DNA of 9,551 bases from Oscillibacter sp. (GCA_017447005.1 JAFSOM010000562.1:1-9551); one strand, 5' to 3'. Positions 1 through 6,672 are shown, counted from the first letter of the stretch. The notes: generated from the sequence alone by a model not told the origin. Made by a program: numbers and translations.

Positions 1-303
1 CAGCTTCATGCCGCCGCGCAGTTTCAGCAGACCGCGTTCCGGGCGGTTCTCCGACGGCTGATTATCCCACTTGGGGCCGCCCACCGCGCCTAACAGCACG
101 CTGTCGGCGTCCAGACAGGTCTTTAAACTCTCGTCGGGCAGGGGTACGCCGAAACGGTCGATTGCGTTACCGCCCATGGGCGCTTCCTTGTAGGTGAACT
201 TGTGGCCGTACTTCTCCGCGATAACGTCAAGGACGGCTAACGCCTCCCCGATAATCTCCGGCCCGATTCCGTCCCCGCGAATCACCGCTATCGTTTTTTC
301 CAT
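1..303 (-). CDS. leuB: 3-isopropylmalate dehydrogenase, N-terminal 101 residues (cut by window edge)
   Basis: LeuB oxidatively decarboxylates 3-isopropylmalate with NAD+, the third dedicated step of leucine synthesis, in the cytoplasm. The visible 101 residues start MEKTIAVIRGDGIGPEI, with the family GDGIGPE motif at residues 10-16. LLGAVGGPKWD follows at about 70-80, and the substrate-binding arginine segment RPERGLLKLR at 88-97. Full-length LeuB proteins are about 350-360 residues, so roughly 70% lies beyond position 1. The ATG at 303 is preceded by AGGAGT about 8 nt away. That site lies inside the last codons of the upstream membrane-protein gene, which stops only 6 bp before this start, so translational coupling is likely. 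It is the last visible gene of the leu operon. Identity is very secure from motifs and context. Confidence 0.97.
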   Translation of the reverse strand, partial: MEKTIAVIRGDGIGPEIIGEALAVLDVIAEKYGHKFTYKEAPMGGNAIDRFGVPLPDESLKTCLDADSVLLGAVGGPKWDNQPSENRPERGLLKLRGGMKL

Positions 304-309
304 TGGTTA

Positions 310-1173
310 TCACTCCTCTAATAGGTTTTGCTCATAAGCCCAAAGAGCGGCTGAATAAGACTCAGTGTCTAAAAGACGCTCAACTACCCATTTGCTTTCA
401 TCCGGCTTAAATTCAGGCGGTCCCATATCTTCTGTTGTTAAGACAAACTGATTATTCTTAGCCGTATGAAGTGTAATAGATAAAGTCAGGACTTTTTGTT
501 TTTCTTGTAATGGCTTAGCTTGCCGCCACATCCATAGGAAAACATCTTTGATGTCAACGCGTTCCGCTTCGCCCTTTTTAGGATTGTCGATAAGCCATTG
601 GCGTGCTTGTTCTAATGCGTCTCCCGATTTAGATTCATCCGAAGGAGTGCCTATTACACTTGTCCCTATTTCTGGGAATCTTGAAGAAAGGACAATATCA
701 GATTCCGTTTCCCCCATGTATTCTCGGATTACTTGTGCATTCTCTTCTGATGTGTCGATACTCCACGGAATTGTAATCAGTCGGGAGAAATTCGCGTCTA
801 TATTCAACTGCGAATTGTCCGGAAAATCGGAAATTCTGAACGTTCGTGTCTCATCCCCGCGTTCAATCGTGATTTCCACGACGCTGACGGGAATCGCGGA
901 ATTGTTCGCTACCGTCACCTGAAATTTCTTGAACAGCGTTTCCCCGTCAAAATGATAGTAGCCGTCGTCCTCCGCCCGCAGAATCTGCACGATTTCCCGG
1001 GTCTCCATCATATGGGATTGATACATCGTAATGACAGACAGGATAATGGCAATCAGGGACAGCGCCAACCCGGCGTAAGACGTAATAACGCCGTGATATT
1101 CCGAACGGCTAAAGGGCGTTTTCCGCTCGTCGTCCTGAATATCATCCTTTTTGGGCTTGGTATCCTTTTGCAA
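310..1173 (-). CDS. Single-pass membrane protein of unknown function inside the leu operon
   Basis: I do not recognise a family. With the start proposed here the protein has 287 residues. A charged, lysine- and aspartate-rich N-terminus of about 29 residues is followed by one hydrophobic segment (GLALSLIAIILSVITMYQ, about residues 35-52). The rest looks like a soluble domain. Its first part is strand-rich (FQVTVANNSAIPVSVVEITIE), suggesting a beta-sandwich, and its last part is helical. No catalytic motif is evident. Start choice: the frame is open to a GTG at 1200, but nothing like a Shine-Dalgarno precedes it. A TTG at 1171-1173 lies about 9 nt after a GAAAGGGGG box and is preferred. The gene follows leuD by 56 bp and ends 6 bp before leuB. 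Hand-counted GC is about 42% over 361-780 and about 52% over 841-1140, well below the leu genes. That suggests a later arrival. That the reading frame is real is well supported; the function is unknown. Confidence 0.8.
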   Translation of the reverse strand: MQKDTKPKKDDIQDDERKTPFSRSEYHGVITSYAGLALSLIAIILSVITMYQSHMMETREIVQILRAEDDGYYHFDGETLFKKFQVTVANNSAIPVSVVEITIERGDETRTFRISDFPDNSQLNIDANFSRLITIPWSIDTSEENAQVIREYMGETESDIVLSSRFPEIGTSVIGTPSDESKSGDALEQARQWLIDNPKKGEAERVDIKDVFLWMWRQAKPLQEKQKVLTLSITLHTAKNNQFVLTTEDMGPPEFKPDESKWVVERLLDTESYSAALWAYEQNLLEE

Positions 1174-1229
1174 AGGCTTGCACCCCCTTTCCCTCAACAC
1201 ACACAGAGGAAGGATATACGACGCGGCTA

Positions 1230-1724
1230 TTATTTCGCCGCTTTCGCTTTCAGCGAGGCCATCAAGCCGCCCTTCTCAATCATGTCGCGGATGAACGGCG
1301 GGAACGGCTCCGCCTCGAACGTCTGACCGCTTGTTTCGTCGGTGATAGTCCCGGTGTTGAAGTCGACGGAAACCGTATCGCCGTTTTGAATCGCGGCGGA
1401 CGCGGCGGGACATTCGAGAATCGCAAGGCCGATGTTAATCGCGTTGCGGTAGAAAATCCGTGCGAAACTGGCGGCGATAACGCACGAGACGCCCGAGGCC
1501 TTAATCGCAATGGGGGCGTGTTCGCGGGACGAGCCGCAACCGAAATTCGCGCCCGCTACCATGATGTCGCCGTCGCGCACTTTCGACGGAAACGCGCTGT
1601 CAATGTCCTCCATGCAGTGGGACGCAAGCTCTTTGGGGTCTTGCGTGGCGAGGTAACGCGCCGGGATGATAACGTCCGTGTCGACGTGGTCGCCGTACTT
1701 GTGCACTGTGCCTTTCGCGTTCAT
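1230..1724 (-). CDS. leuD: 3-isopropylmalate dehydratase small subunit
   Basis: LeuD pairs with LeuC to form the isopropylmalate isomerase that converts 2-isopropylmalate to 3-isopropylmalate through a dehydrated intermediate. It is the swivelling aconitase C-terminal-type domain that covers the active site. The 164-residue length fits the short form of the family found in many Clostridia and archaea, rather than the roughly 200-residue enterobacterial form. Diagnostic motifs are YGDHVDTDVIIPARYL (about residues 10-25) and GANFGCGSSREHAP (about 58-71), the latter containing the substrate-contacting serine and arginine. The ATG at 1724 follows AAAGGAGG at a 7-nt spacing. That site fills the 16-bp gap to the leuC stop, so the two subunits are tightly co-expressed. 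Nothing appears damaged. Confidence 0.97.
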   Translation of the reverse strand: MNAKGTVHKYGDHVDTDVIIPARYLATQDPKELASHCMEDIDSAFPSKVRDGDIMVAGANFGCGSSREHAPIAIKASGVSCVIAASFARIFYRNAINIGLAILECPAASAAIQNGDTVSVDFNTGTITDETSGQTFEAEPFPPFIRDMIEKGGLMASLKAKAAK

Positions 1725-1740
1725 TAGAAAACCTCCTTTG

Positions 1741-3111
1741 TCACACGCGGTAGGAATCCATCAGGCCGGGATTTTCGGGCGCGTCCTTACCGTCGCCCTG
1801 TCCGGACAGGCGGTAACTTCCCATCAGTCCGGCGCCCACGGGGTTTATCGCGGGCAGGTCGGCGGGGTGGGCGATATGCCCCATGACGCCGGACGCCGCC
1901 GCCGTCGCCGGGGACGCTAAATACACTTCGCTTTCCACGTGTCCCATACGGCCCACGAAATTGCGGTTGGTGGTCGATACGCAACGTTCGCCCTTGGCGA
2001 GTATGCCCATATAGCCGCCCAGACACGGCCCGCAAGTCGGCGTGGATACCGTACAGCCCGCGTCCATGAAAATATCGGTGTAGCCGCGGCGCATGCATTC
2101 GCGCCATACGGTAGGCGTGGCGGGAATGACGATACCGCGGATTCCCGGGGCCAGATGACGCCCTTTGAGTACCGCCGCCGCCGCCGCCAAATCGGGCAGT
2201 TGTCCGTTGGTGCACGAGCCGATAACGATTTGGTCAATGGCAATGTCGCCGCCCTCATGCGCGTTATGGGCGTTCTCGGGCAAATGCGGATAGGCTACCG
2301 TACAGTCCACGTCGCTGAGGTTGATTTCCACGACGCGCTCATAGACGGCGTCGGGGTCGGCCTCAACGGACGTCCAAGGACGGTTGACGCGTCCGCGCAC
2401 GTAGTCGCGGGTGATTTTGTCGACGGGGAAGATACCGTTTTTGGCGCCCGCCTCAATGGCCATATTGCAAATCGTCAGGCGGTCGTAAATCGACAGTTCC
2501 GCCACGCCCGGCCCGGTGAACTCCAGTGACTGGTATCTCGCGCCGTCCACGCCGATTTTGCCGATAAGCGTCAGAATGACATCCTTGCCGCACACATACG
2601 GACGGAGCTTGCCCGTGAGCTTTACCTGTATCGCGGACGGGACTTTGAACCACGTTTCGCCGGTGGCCATCGCCGCGCCCATGTCCGTGGAGCCGACGCC
2701 CGTGGAGAACGCGCCCAGCGCGCCGTAAGTGCACGTATGGGAATCGGCGCCGATGACGGCCTCTCCGGGGGCGACGAGACCCTGTTCGGGCAGTAAGGCG
2801 TGCTCAATGCCCATGGTTCCCACGTCATAGTAGTGGTCGATGTCGAAACGCCGTGCGAAGTTGCGGCACTGCTGACACTGCGTCGCGGCCTTGATGTCCT
2901 TATTCGGCACGAAATGGTCCATGACAAGCGCGATTTTGGACTTGTCAAAGACATTTTCAAAGCCGGCGGCCTCGAACTCGTTGATAGCGACGGGCGTTGT
3001 AATGTCGTTGCCGAGCACGAGGTCAAGTTTGGACTGAATCAGTTGTCCGGCGCGGACTTCCGGCAGTCCGGCGTGTTTCGCCAGAATCTTTTGCGTCATG
3101 GTCATGCCCAT
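1741..3111 (-). CDS. leuC: 3-isopropylmalate dehydratase large subunit, with C-terminal tail
   Basis: LeuC is the iron-sulphur subunit of isopropylmalate isomerase and works with LeuD encoded 16 bp downstream. The 456-residue protein begins MGMTMTQKILAKHAG. GADSHTCTYGALGAF lies at about residues 121-135. The three 4Fe-4S ligand cysteines are visible: C300 in GSCTN, and C360 and C363 in TCGPC. Start choice: the frame is open to an ATG at 3180, but those 23 codons are non-family sequence made of short tandem repeats. AAGGAGG sits about 9 nt before the ATG at 3111, which also matches the family N-terminus. The protein is longer than the usual roughly 420 residues because of a tail after about residue 416 that contains GLMGSYRL and GLMDSYRV. 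A run of five alanine codons encoded by repeated GCG/GCC sequence lies near residues 309-313. Confidence 0.96.
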   Translation of the reverse strand: MGMTMTQKILAKHAGLPEVRAGQLIQSKLDLVLGNDITTPVAINEFEAAGFENVFDKSKIALVMDHFVPNKDIKAATQCQQCRNFARRFDIDHYYDVGTMGIEHALLPEQGLVAPGEAVIGADSHTCTYGALGAFSTGVGSTDMGAAMATGETWFKVPSAIQVKLTGKLRPYVCGKDVILTLIGKIGVDGARYQSLEFTGPGVAELSIYDRLTICNMAIEAGAKNGIFPVDKITRDYVRGRVNRPWTSVEADPDAVYERVVEINLSDVDCTVAYPHLPENAHNAHEGGDIAIDQIVIGSCTNGQLPDLAAAAAVLKGRHLAPGIRGIVIPATPTVWRECMRRGYTDIFMDAGCTVSTPTCGPCLGGYMGILAKGERCVSTTNRNFVGRMGHVESEVYLASPATAAASGVMGHIAHPADLPAINPVGAGLMGSYRLSGQGDGKDAPENPGLMDSYRV

Positions 3112-3152
3112 AACATAACTCCTCCTTGTTTCCCCTGTAATACTTTCTCCGC

Positions 3153-3230
3153 TTGCGCGGCTTTTGCCTGATAGCGTCATTTCCTTTGCGCGGCTGTATA
3201 CCGTGATAGCGTTATCTTCTTTGCGCGGCT
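3153..3230. repeat. Short imperfect tandem repeat between uma2 and leuC
   Basis: The 10-mer TTGCGCGGCT occurs three times on the plus strand, at 3153, 3186 and 3221, giving periods of 33 and 35 bp. The text between copies is also related: GATAGCGTCAT in the first unit and GATAGCGTTAT in the second. The third unit is shortened and diverges after GTTCCCGTGA. The array lies upstream of the leuC Shine-Dalgarno and downstream of the uma2 stop, in a 140-bp gap that is long for this operon. No gene or promoter is evident in it. Two full units and a partial one are too few for a CRISPR array. Confidence 0.75.
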
Positions 3231-3251
3231 GTTCCCGTGACGGTCTCCGCC

Positions 3252-3833
3252 CTACACGTAGTAAAATACATCCTCCAGACGAACGGGCATATCCTCGAAA
3301 ATCGCGGGATGAAATTCCGTGACGACTTCCGCTTTTTCCTCGTCCGTCATGTCGTCCAGCTCGTAGGCGCGATAGTGATAGTACACGCCGCGGAGCGTAA
3401 ACGCGCCGTCTTCCAGTACGTATTGCTCAACGGAACGTTCTACCGGGTTGACAATCCAGTATTCCCGGACGCCGCAACGCTCGTAGACGTTCTTCTTATG
3501 CCCCCGGTCGTATTGGGCGGTACTGGGAGAAAGAACCTCAATCACCAAATCCGGCGCTCCCTCCACATGATGGCCCCCGCCTTTGATTTTATTCTTGTCG
3601 CAGACAATCATAAAATCAGGGATAAAATGGTCTTTTTTTGTCAGGTAGAGATTCATTCCGTCCCCAAACGGGCGGCAAGGCTTCCCATGCAGATAATACC
3701 TGAAAAGGAAAGAGAAATTGAGAATTATCGCGTTGTGGTTCGCGGTACCGCCGGGGGACATGGCGACTACTTTGCCGTCAATCAATTCCGTGCGCGGCTC
3801 GTCATACAATACGGGCGCGAGATTGCCTTCCAT
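3252..3833 (-). CDS. Uma2 family (DUF820) putative PD-(D/E)XK nuclease
   Basis: This 193-residue protein has the hallmarks of the Uma2/DUF820 family, whose fold belongs to the PD-(D/E)XK nuclease superfamily. Cellular roles are mostly undefined. The visible signature is ELIDGKVVAMSP near residues 16-27, an IPDFMIVCD strand with D73, APDLVIEVLSPST with D95 and E99, and a lysine-rich helix (K113, K114) leading into GVREYWIVNP at about 121-130. D73, E99 and one of the lysines are the expected active-site residues, so the copy looks intact. The ATG at 3833 follows AAAGGAGG at about 6 nt. It lies between leuA (95-bp gap) and leuC (140-bp gap), has no obvious tie to leucine synthesis, and has a lower-GC core (about 35% over 3601-3660). 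Members of this family are often multi-copy and scattered. DNA cleavage by this protein is inferred from the fold. Confidence 0.9.
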   Translation of the reverse strand: MEGNLAPVLYDEPRTELIDGKVVAMSPGGTANHNAIILNFSFLFRYYLHGKPCRPFGDGMNLYLTKKDHFIPDFMIVCDKNKIKGGGHHVEGAPDLVIEVLSPSTAQYDRGHKKNVYERCGVREYWIVNPVERSVEQYVLEDGAFTLRGVYYHYRAYELDDMTDEEKAEVVTEFHPAIFEDMPVRLEDVFYYV

Positions 3834-3869
3834 ACGTTTCCTCCTTTCCGTCCGTCGGGCGGTAGGGAC

Positions 3870-3892
3870 GCGCCCCGGATGTTAGGGGACGC
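3870..3892 (-). other. GC-rich hairpin in the leuA-uma2 gap
   Basis: On the minus strand GCGTCCCC and GGGGCGC face each other across 8 nt, making 7 base pairs with one bulged T. The same stretch also reads as two near-direct copies of a TAGG-GACGC-CCC motif on the plus strand. No T-run follows, so an intrinsic terminator is unlikely. It could affect mRNA processing or stability between leuA and uma2, or it could be a decayed repeat element. Its function is unknown. Confidence 0.4.
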
Positions 3893-3928
3893 AACCCATA
3901 CGCGCCGATTCCATGATTGGACGCGTTA

Positions 3929-5512
3929 TCAATACACGTCGCTGGCGAGGACGTATTCGCCCCAATCGGTAGGCGTCGCCGTCGCCGCCGAGGAGATGTT
4001 CCCCGACTCGATAATCTTGTTGATACCGTTGACATACGCCCGAAGCGACGCCTCAATCACGTCGGTGGAAAGTCCCGTCCCGGTATAGCTCTCGTTATCG
4101 CCGACGGAGACTTTGACAATCGCCTCTCCGATAGCGTCCTCTCCGTCAGTGAGGGCGTTGAGGCCGTAACTGTCGAGCCGCACATCCATGCTTAACATAC
4201 GGTTGACGGCCTTGAACGCGGCGTCGAGCGGCCCGGAACCGATAGCGACTTCTTCCATAGTCTCCCCGTCGCGCTCCATTTTGACGTAGGCCGTATTCGG
4301 CATTCCCTTTCCGGCGTTGATAACGTGGCTGACGAAATGACAGGAGCCGCCCGTCCGCACAACGTTCTGACCCTGTAAAACCAGCGCTTCCAAGTCCGTC
4401 CCGGTGATGTTCTTTTTCTTGTCCGCCAAGTCCTTAAAGCGCGTAAAGACGCTCTCCAAGGTGGCGTCGTCGAGGTCGTAGCCCATGGATTTGAGCTTGT
4501 CGCGGAGGGCGTGCTTTCCGGAATGCTTTCCTAAAACCATGGTATTCTGCGGAATGCCGACATCCGTGGAACGCATAATTTCGTAGGTCTGCGCGTTGGA
4601 GATGACGCCGTGCTGATGAATGCCTGATTCGTGCGCGAAGGCGTTCGCCCCGACAATCGACTTACTCGGCGCAATCGCTACGCCCGTAATGTTGCTCAAC
4701 AGCTTACTGCTCCGGTAAATCTCCTTGGTATTCACGCCCGTGTCGGCGTCGTAAATGTCCTTGCGCACGCGGAGATTCATCACGAGTTCTTCCAGACTGG
4801 CGTTGCCTGCGCGTTCGCCGATACCATTGACCGTACATTCCACCTGCGTCGCGCCCGCTTGGATACTGGCTAACGAGTTAGCGACCGCAAGGCCCAAATC
4901 GTCGTGGCAGTGCACGGAAATGTCGGTGTTCTCGATACCCTCCACATGTTCGCGGAGATACTTGATTAACGCGCTCATCTCCTGCGGCATGGAATAACCC
5001 ACGGTATCGGGTACGTTTAACGTCGTTGCGCCCGCTTTGACCGCGTTCGTGTAGCACTGCGCAAGGAAGGCCCAGTCGGAGCGGGACGCGTCCTCGGCGG
5101 AAAATTCGATGTCATCGCAAAAGCTCTTGGCGTAGGCGGTCATGTCGCTGATACGCTGTAAGACCTGTTCGCGGGTCATTTTGAGCTTGTATTCCATGTG
5201 AATATCGCTCGTGGCGAGAAATACGTGAATGCGGGGATGTTTGGCGCCCTTGACGGCGTTCCACGCGGCGTCGATGTCGCCTTTGGTACAGCGGGCCAGA
5301 CTTGCCACGGTACAGTTTTCCACGGCGGCGGAAATGGCCTCCACGCTCTTGAAGTCCATGGGCGAGGCGATAGCGAATCCGGCCTCAATGATGTCCACGC
5401 CCAGCTTTTCCAGTTGCTTGGCCATTTCGATTTTTTCCGGCAGATTCATGCTACAGCCGGGCGACTGTTCGCCGTCGCGGAGCGTGGTATCAAAGATTTT
5501 GACGCGTTTCAT
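3929..5512 (-). CDS. leuA: 2-isopropylmalate synthase
   Basis: LeuA condenses acetyl-CoA with 2-oxoisovalerate, the committed and normally leucine-inhibited step of leucine synthesis. The 527-residue protein has the HMGL-like TIM-barrel domain first: DTTLRDGEQSPG at residues 8-19 with metal-binding D8, HCHDDLGLA at 201-209 with metal-binding H201 and H203, and NGIGERAGN ending at N237. A linker with HESGIHQHG follows at 294-302. The C-terminal LeuA dimer/regulatory domain starts near 375 (LEALVLQGQNVVRTGGS and GSGPLDAAFKAVNRM), so feedback control is probably retained. Start choice: the frame is open to an ATG at 5533, which has no Shine-Dalgarno. The ATG at 5512 has GGGAGG 8 nt upstream and gives the family N-terminus. 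It is the first gene after the T-box leader. Citramalate and homocitrate synthases are related, but the leuCDB context favours LeuA. Confidence 0.96.
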   Translation of the reverse strand: MKRVKIFDTTLRDGEQSPGCSMNLPEKIEMAKQLEKLGVDIIEAGFAIASPMDFKSVEAISAAVENCTVASLARCTKGDIDAAWNAVKGAKHPRIHVFLATSDIHMEYKLKMTREQVLQRISDMTAYAKSFCDDIEFSAEDASRSDWAFLAQCYTNAVKAGATTLNVPDTVGYSMPQEMSALIKYLREHVEGIENTDISVHCHDDLGLAVANSLASIQAGATQVECTVNGIGERAGNASLEELVMNLRVRKDIYDADTGVNTKEIYRSSKLLSNITGVAIAPSKSIVGANAFAHESGIHQHGVISNAQTYEIMRSTDVGIPQNTMVLGKHSGKHALRDKLKSMGYDLDDATLESVFTRFKDLADKKKNITGTDLEALVLQGQNVVRTGGSCHFVSHVINAGKGMPNTAYVKMERDGETMEEVAIGSGPLDAAFKAVNRMLSMDVRLDSYGLNALTDGEDAIGEAIVKVSVGDNESYTGTGLSTDVIEASLRAYVNGINKIIESGNISSAATATPTDWGEYVLASDVY

Positions 5513-5570
5513 AGAAAATTCCTCCCTGTCCATGCGGGCCGCGAGTATCCGCGTAAGTTTCGCGGACGGA

Positions 5571-5611
5571 CAAAAACGCCTCCCGTCTCCGTGTCAAAGA
5601 GACGGAAGGCG
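5571..5611 (-). terminator. T-box regulated intrinsic terminator upstream of leuA
   Basis: On the minus strand a 13-bp stem (arms at 5599-5611 and 5577-5589, one G-U pair, 9-nt loop) is followed by five T residues at 5572-5576. The 5' arm and loop contain CTCTTT (5601-5596), which can instead pair with AAAGAG (5637-5632) just before the T-box. The hairpin and the antiterminator therefore exclude one another. Termination is expected when the matching tRNA is charged. Confidence 0.93.
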
Positions 5612-5903
5612 CAAACTCTCCCGCGGTACCACTCTTTTTGACAGTCCGCCGTAACGGAAAACTGTCCGCTTTCCGGAATCCGCACCGAATCCCGCCTGTC
5701 TGGTAACGGTCAGGACGCCCGTCCCCGCCTAACCGGACGGCGCCGCGGCGTAAGATATACCGCAATCGCGCCGGAATCCGTCTCAACAGGGCCGCTCGGG
5801 GGCCAGTGACGCCGACGCGCTCCGTACCGCCTCACAGCATCCGGCGGCTCTCTGAAACGTCCCTACGCGGCTTTTTCCCCGTCCACGCGTTTTGTCTGAT
5901 GAT
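5571..5903 (-). ncRNA. T-box riboswitch leader of the leu operon
   Basis: The roughly 330-nt leader carries the T-box core AGAGTGGTACCGCG on the minus strand at 5635-5622. The TGGT within it is where an uncharged tRNA 3' end pairs and would fit an A discriminator base. Stem I features are present: CAGAGAGCCGCC followed by GGATGCTGTGAGGCGG (about 5854-5827), and a basal helix of GCCGC (starting near 5871) with GCGGC (near 5794). A hairpin of GACAGT with ACTGTC just before the T-box resembles stem III. The leader ends with a terminator and a mutually exclusive antiterminator. Given the genes, it should sense uncharged tRNA-Leu. The specifier could not be read with certainty. A CTG at 5806-5804 on the 3' side of the presumed specifier loop is a candidate leucine codon. 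Confidence 0.92.
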
Positions 5904-5909
5904 TGTTAC

Positions 5910-5938
5910 AGCATAACGAAAAATCGCCCGTTTGTCAA
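5910..5938 (-). promoter_or_regulatory. Sigma-A promoter of the leu operon
   Basis: On the minus strand a consensus -35 TTGACA (5938-5933) and a -10 TATGCT (5915-5910) are separated by exactly 17 bp. Transcription should begin near 5903 and run directly into the T-box leader. It is the only strong promoter seen for the minus-strand operon. Confidence 0.88.
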
Positions 5939-5988
5939 GAGAAATTTTTGCCGCGCCGCGGGCGGTATGCGAAAAAGCAAGGAAACGA

Positions 5989-6017
5989 TTGACATTTGTC
6001 CGTTTCTATGGTACGCT
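5989..6017 (+). promoter_or_regulatory. Sigma-A promoter of the nitroreductase gene
   Basis: TTGACA at 5989-5994 and TACGCT at 6012-6017 are separated by 17 bp. A start site near 6024 would give a 5' leader of about 40 nt ending in AAAGGAG before the ATG at 6063. The promoter is divergent from the leu promoter, with 50 bp between the two -35 boxes and no overlap. A shared regulator could bind there, but no clear operator is visible. Confidence 0.82.
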
Positions 6018-6062
6018 TGGAAAGTCCCGACAGGAATCGACAAGCCGAAAGGAGTCGTCACG

Positions 6063-6653
6063 ATGAACGCCTACGACGCGATTATGACCAGAAGAAGCGC
6101 CCGGAACTATAAGCCCGACATGATAGAGGCGGATAAATTGGAAAAGCTCGTCAACGCGGGGCGATACGCGCCCAGCGGGGGGAACAGTCAGACGAACCAC
6201 TTTTTTGTGATAACGGATAAGGCGGTTATCGGCAAACTGGTCGAACTGGCCCAAGCCGCGTTCGCCAAGATGGAGATAACGGAGGATACTTACGTAAGCC
6301 TGAAGGCGTCTATCGCCAAGTCCAAGGAAGGCGGCTATTCTTTTTGCTACAACGCGCCCGTGCTGGTGGTCGTGGCGAATCGCAAGGACTACGGAAACAA
6401 TATCGCGGACACCGTCGCGGCCATTGAGAATATGATGATTGAGGCGAACGAGCTGAATTTGGGAAGCTGTTACATCAATCAGTTGAAGTGGCTGAACGAG
6501 GAGCCGGAAGTCTTGGCGTATATGCGGCAGTTAGGCATGCGGGAGGACGAGCGGGTGTACGGTTCGGTCATCTTCGGGTACCCGCAGACGGAGGACGGCC
6601 TTCCCAATAGAGAGCCGCTGAAACGCAAGGGCAATGAGGTAACTTATATCTGA
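6063..6653 (+). CDS. Nitroreductase family FMN-dependent protein
   Basis: This 196-residue protein belongs to the FMN-dependent nitroreductase fold. These usually form dimers and transfer hydride from NAD(P)H to quinones, nitro compounds or other acceptors; the physiological substrate cannot be told from sequence. Visible FMN-site segments are MTRRSARNY at about 8-16, APSGGNSQ at about 36-43, the helix ENMMIEANELNLGSCYI at about 122-138, and GYP near residue 170. The frame is open upstream to about 5892, but that part overlaps both promoters. The ATG at 6063 has AAAGGAG 8 nt before it and matches the family N-terminus. The gene is monocistronic from its own promoter and has no obvious link to leucine synthesis. 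No clean intrinsic terminator follows it; a repeat-rich gap does. Confidence 0.93.
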   Translation: MNAYDAIMTRRSARNYKPDMIEADKLEKLVNAGRYAPSGGNSQTNHFFVITDKAVIGKLVELAQAAFAKMEITEDTYVSLKASIAKSKEGGYSFCYNAPVLVVVANRKDYGNNIADTVAAIENMMIEANELNLGSCYINQLKWLNEEPEVLAYMRQLGMREDERVYGSVIFGYPQTEDGLPNREPLKRKGNEVTYI

Positions 6654-6672
6654 CCGGAGAGAAGCGCGGAGC

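Noticed and set aside
2172..2189. GCC trinucleotide run as a microsatellite switch in leuC
   Set aside because: It encodes five alanines in frame and is short. Unit changes would keep the frame, so phase variation is not expected.
3112..3180. Upstream in-frame start for leuC
   Set aside because: The extra 23 codons come from tandem-repeat sequence, lack family similarity, and the strong ribosome site serves the ATG at 3111.
3153..3240. CRISPR-like array
   Set aside because: There are only two full units and one partial, the units are imperfect, the spacers resemble each other, and no cas genes are nearby.
3237..4088. A 283-codon plus-strand open frame covering uma2 and the end of leuA
   Set aside because: It is longer than uma2, but it is antisense to two genes with clear family motifs and ribosome sites, has no recognisable domain, and crosses the boundary between them. 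It is a GC-driven shadow frame.
5513..5533. Upstream in-frame start for leuA
   Set aside because: The ATG at 5533 has no Shine-Dalgarno, and the GGGAGG for the ATG at 5512 lies inside this stretch.
5892..6062. N-terminal extension of the nitroreductase frame
   Set aside because: It would overlap both divergent promoters, and transcription should begin near 6024. The ribosome site and family N-terminus fit the ATG at 6063.
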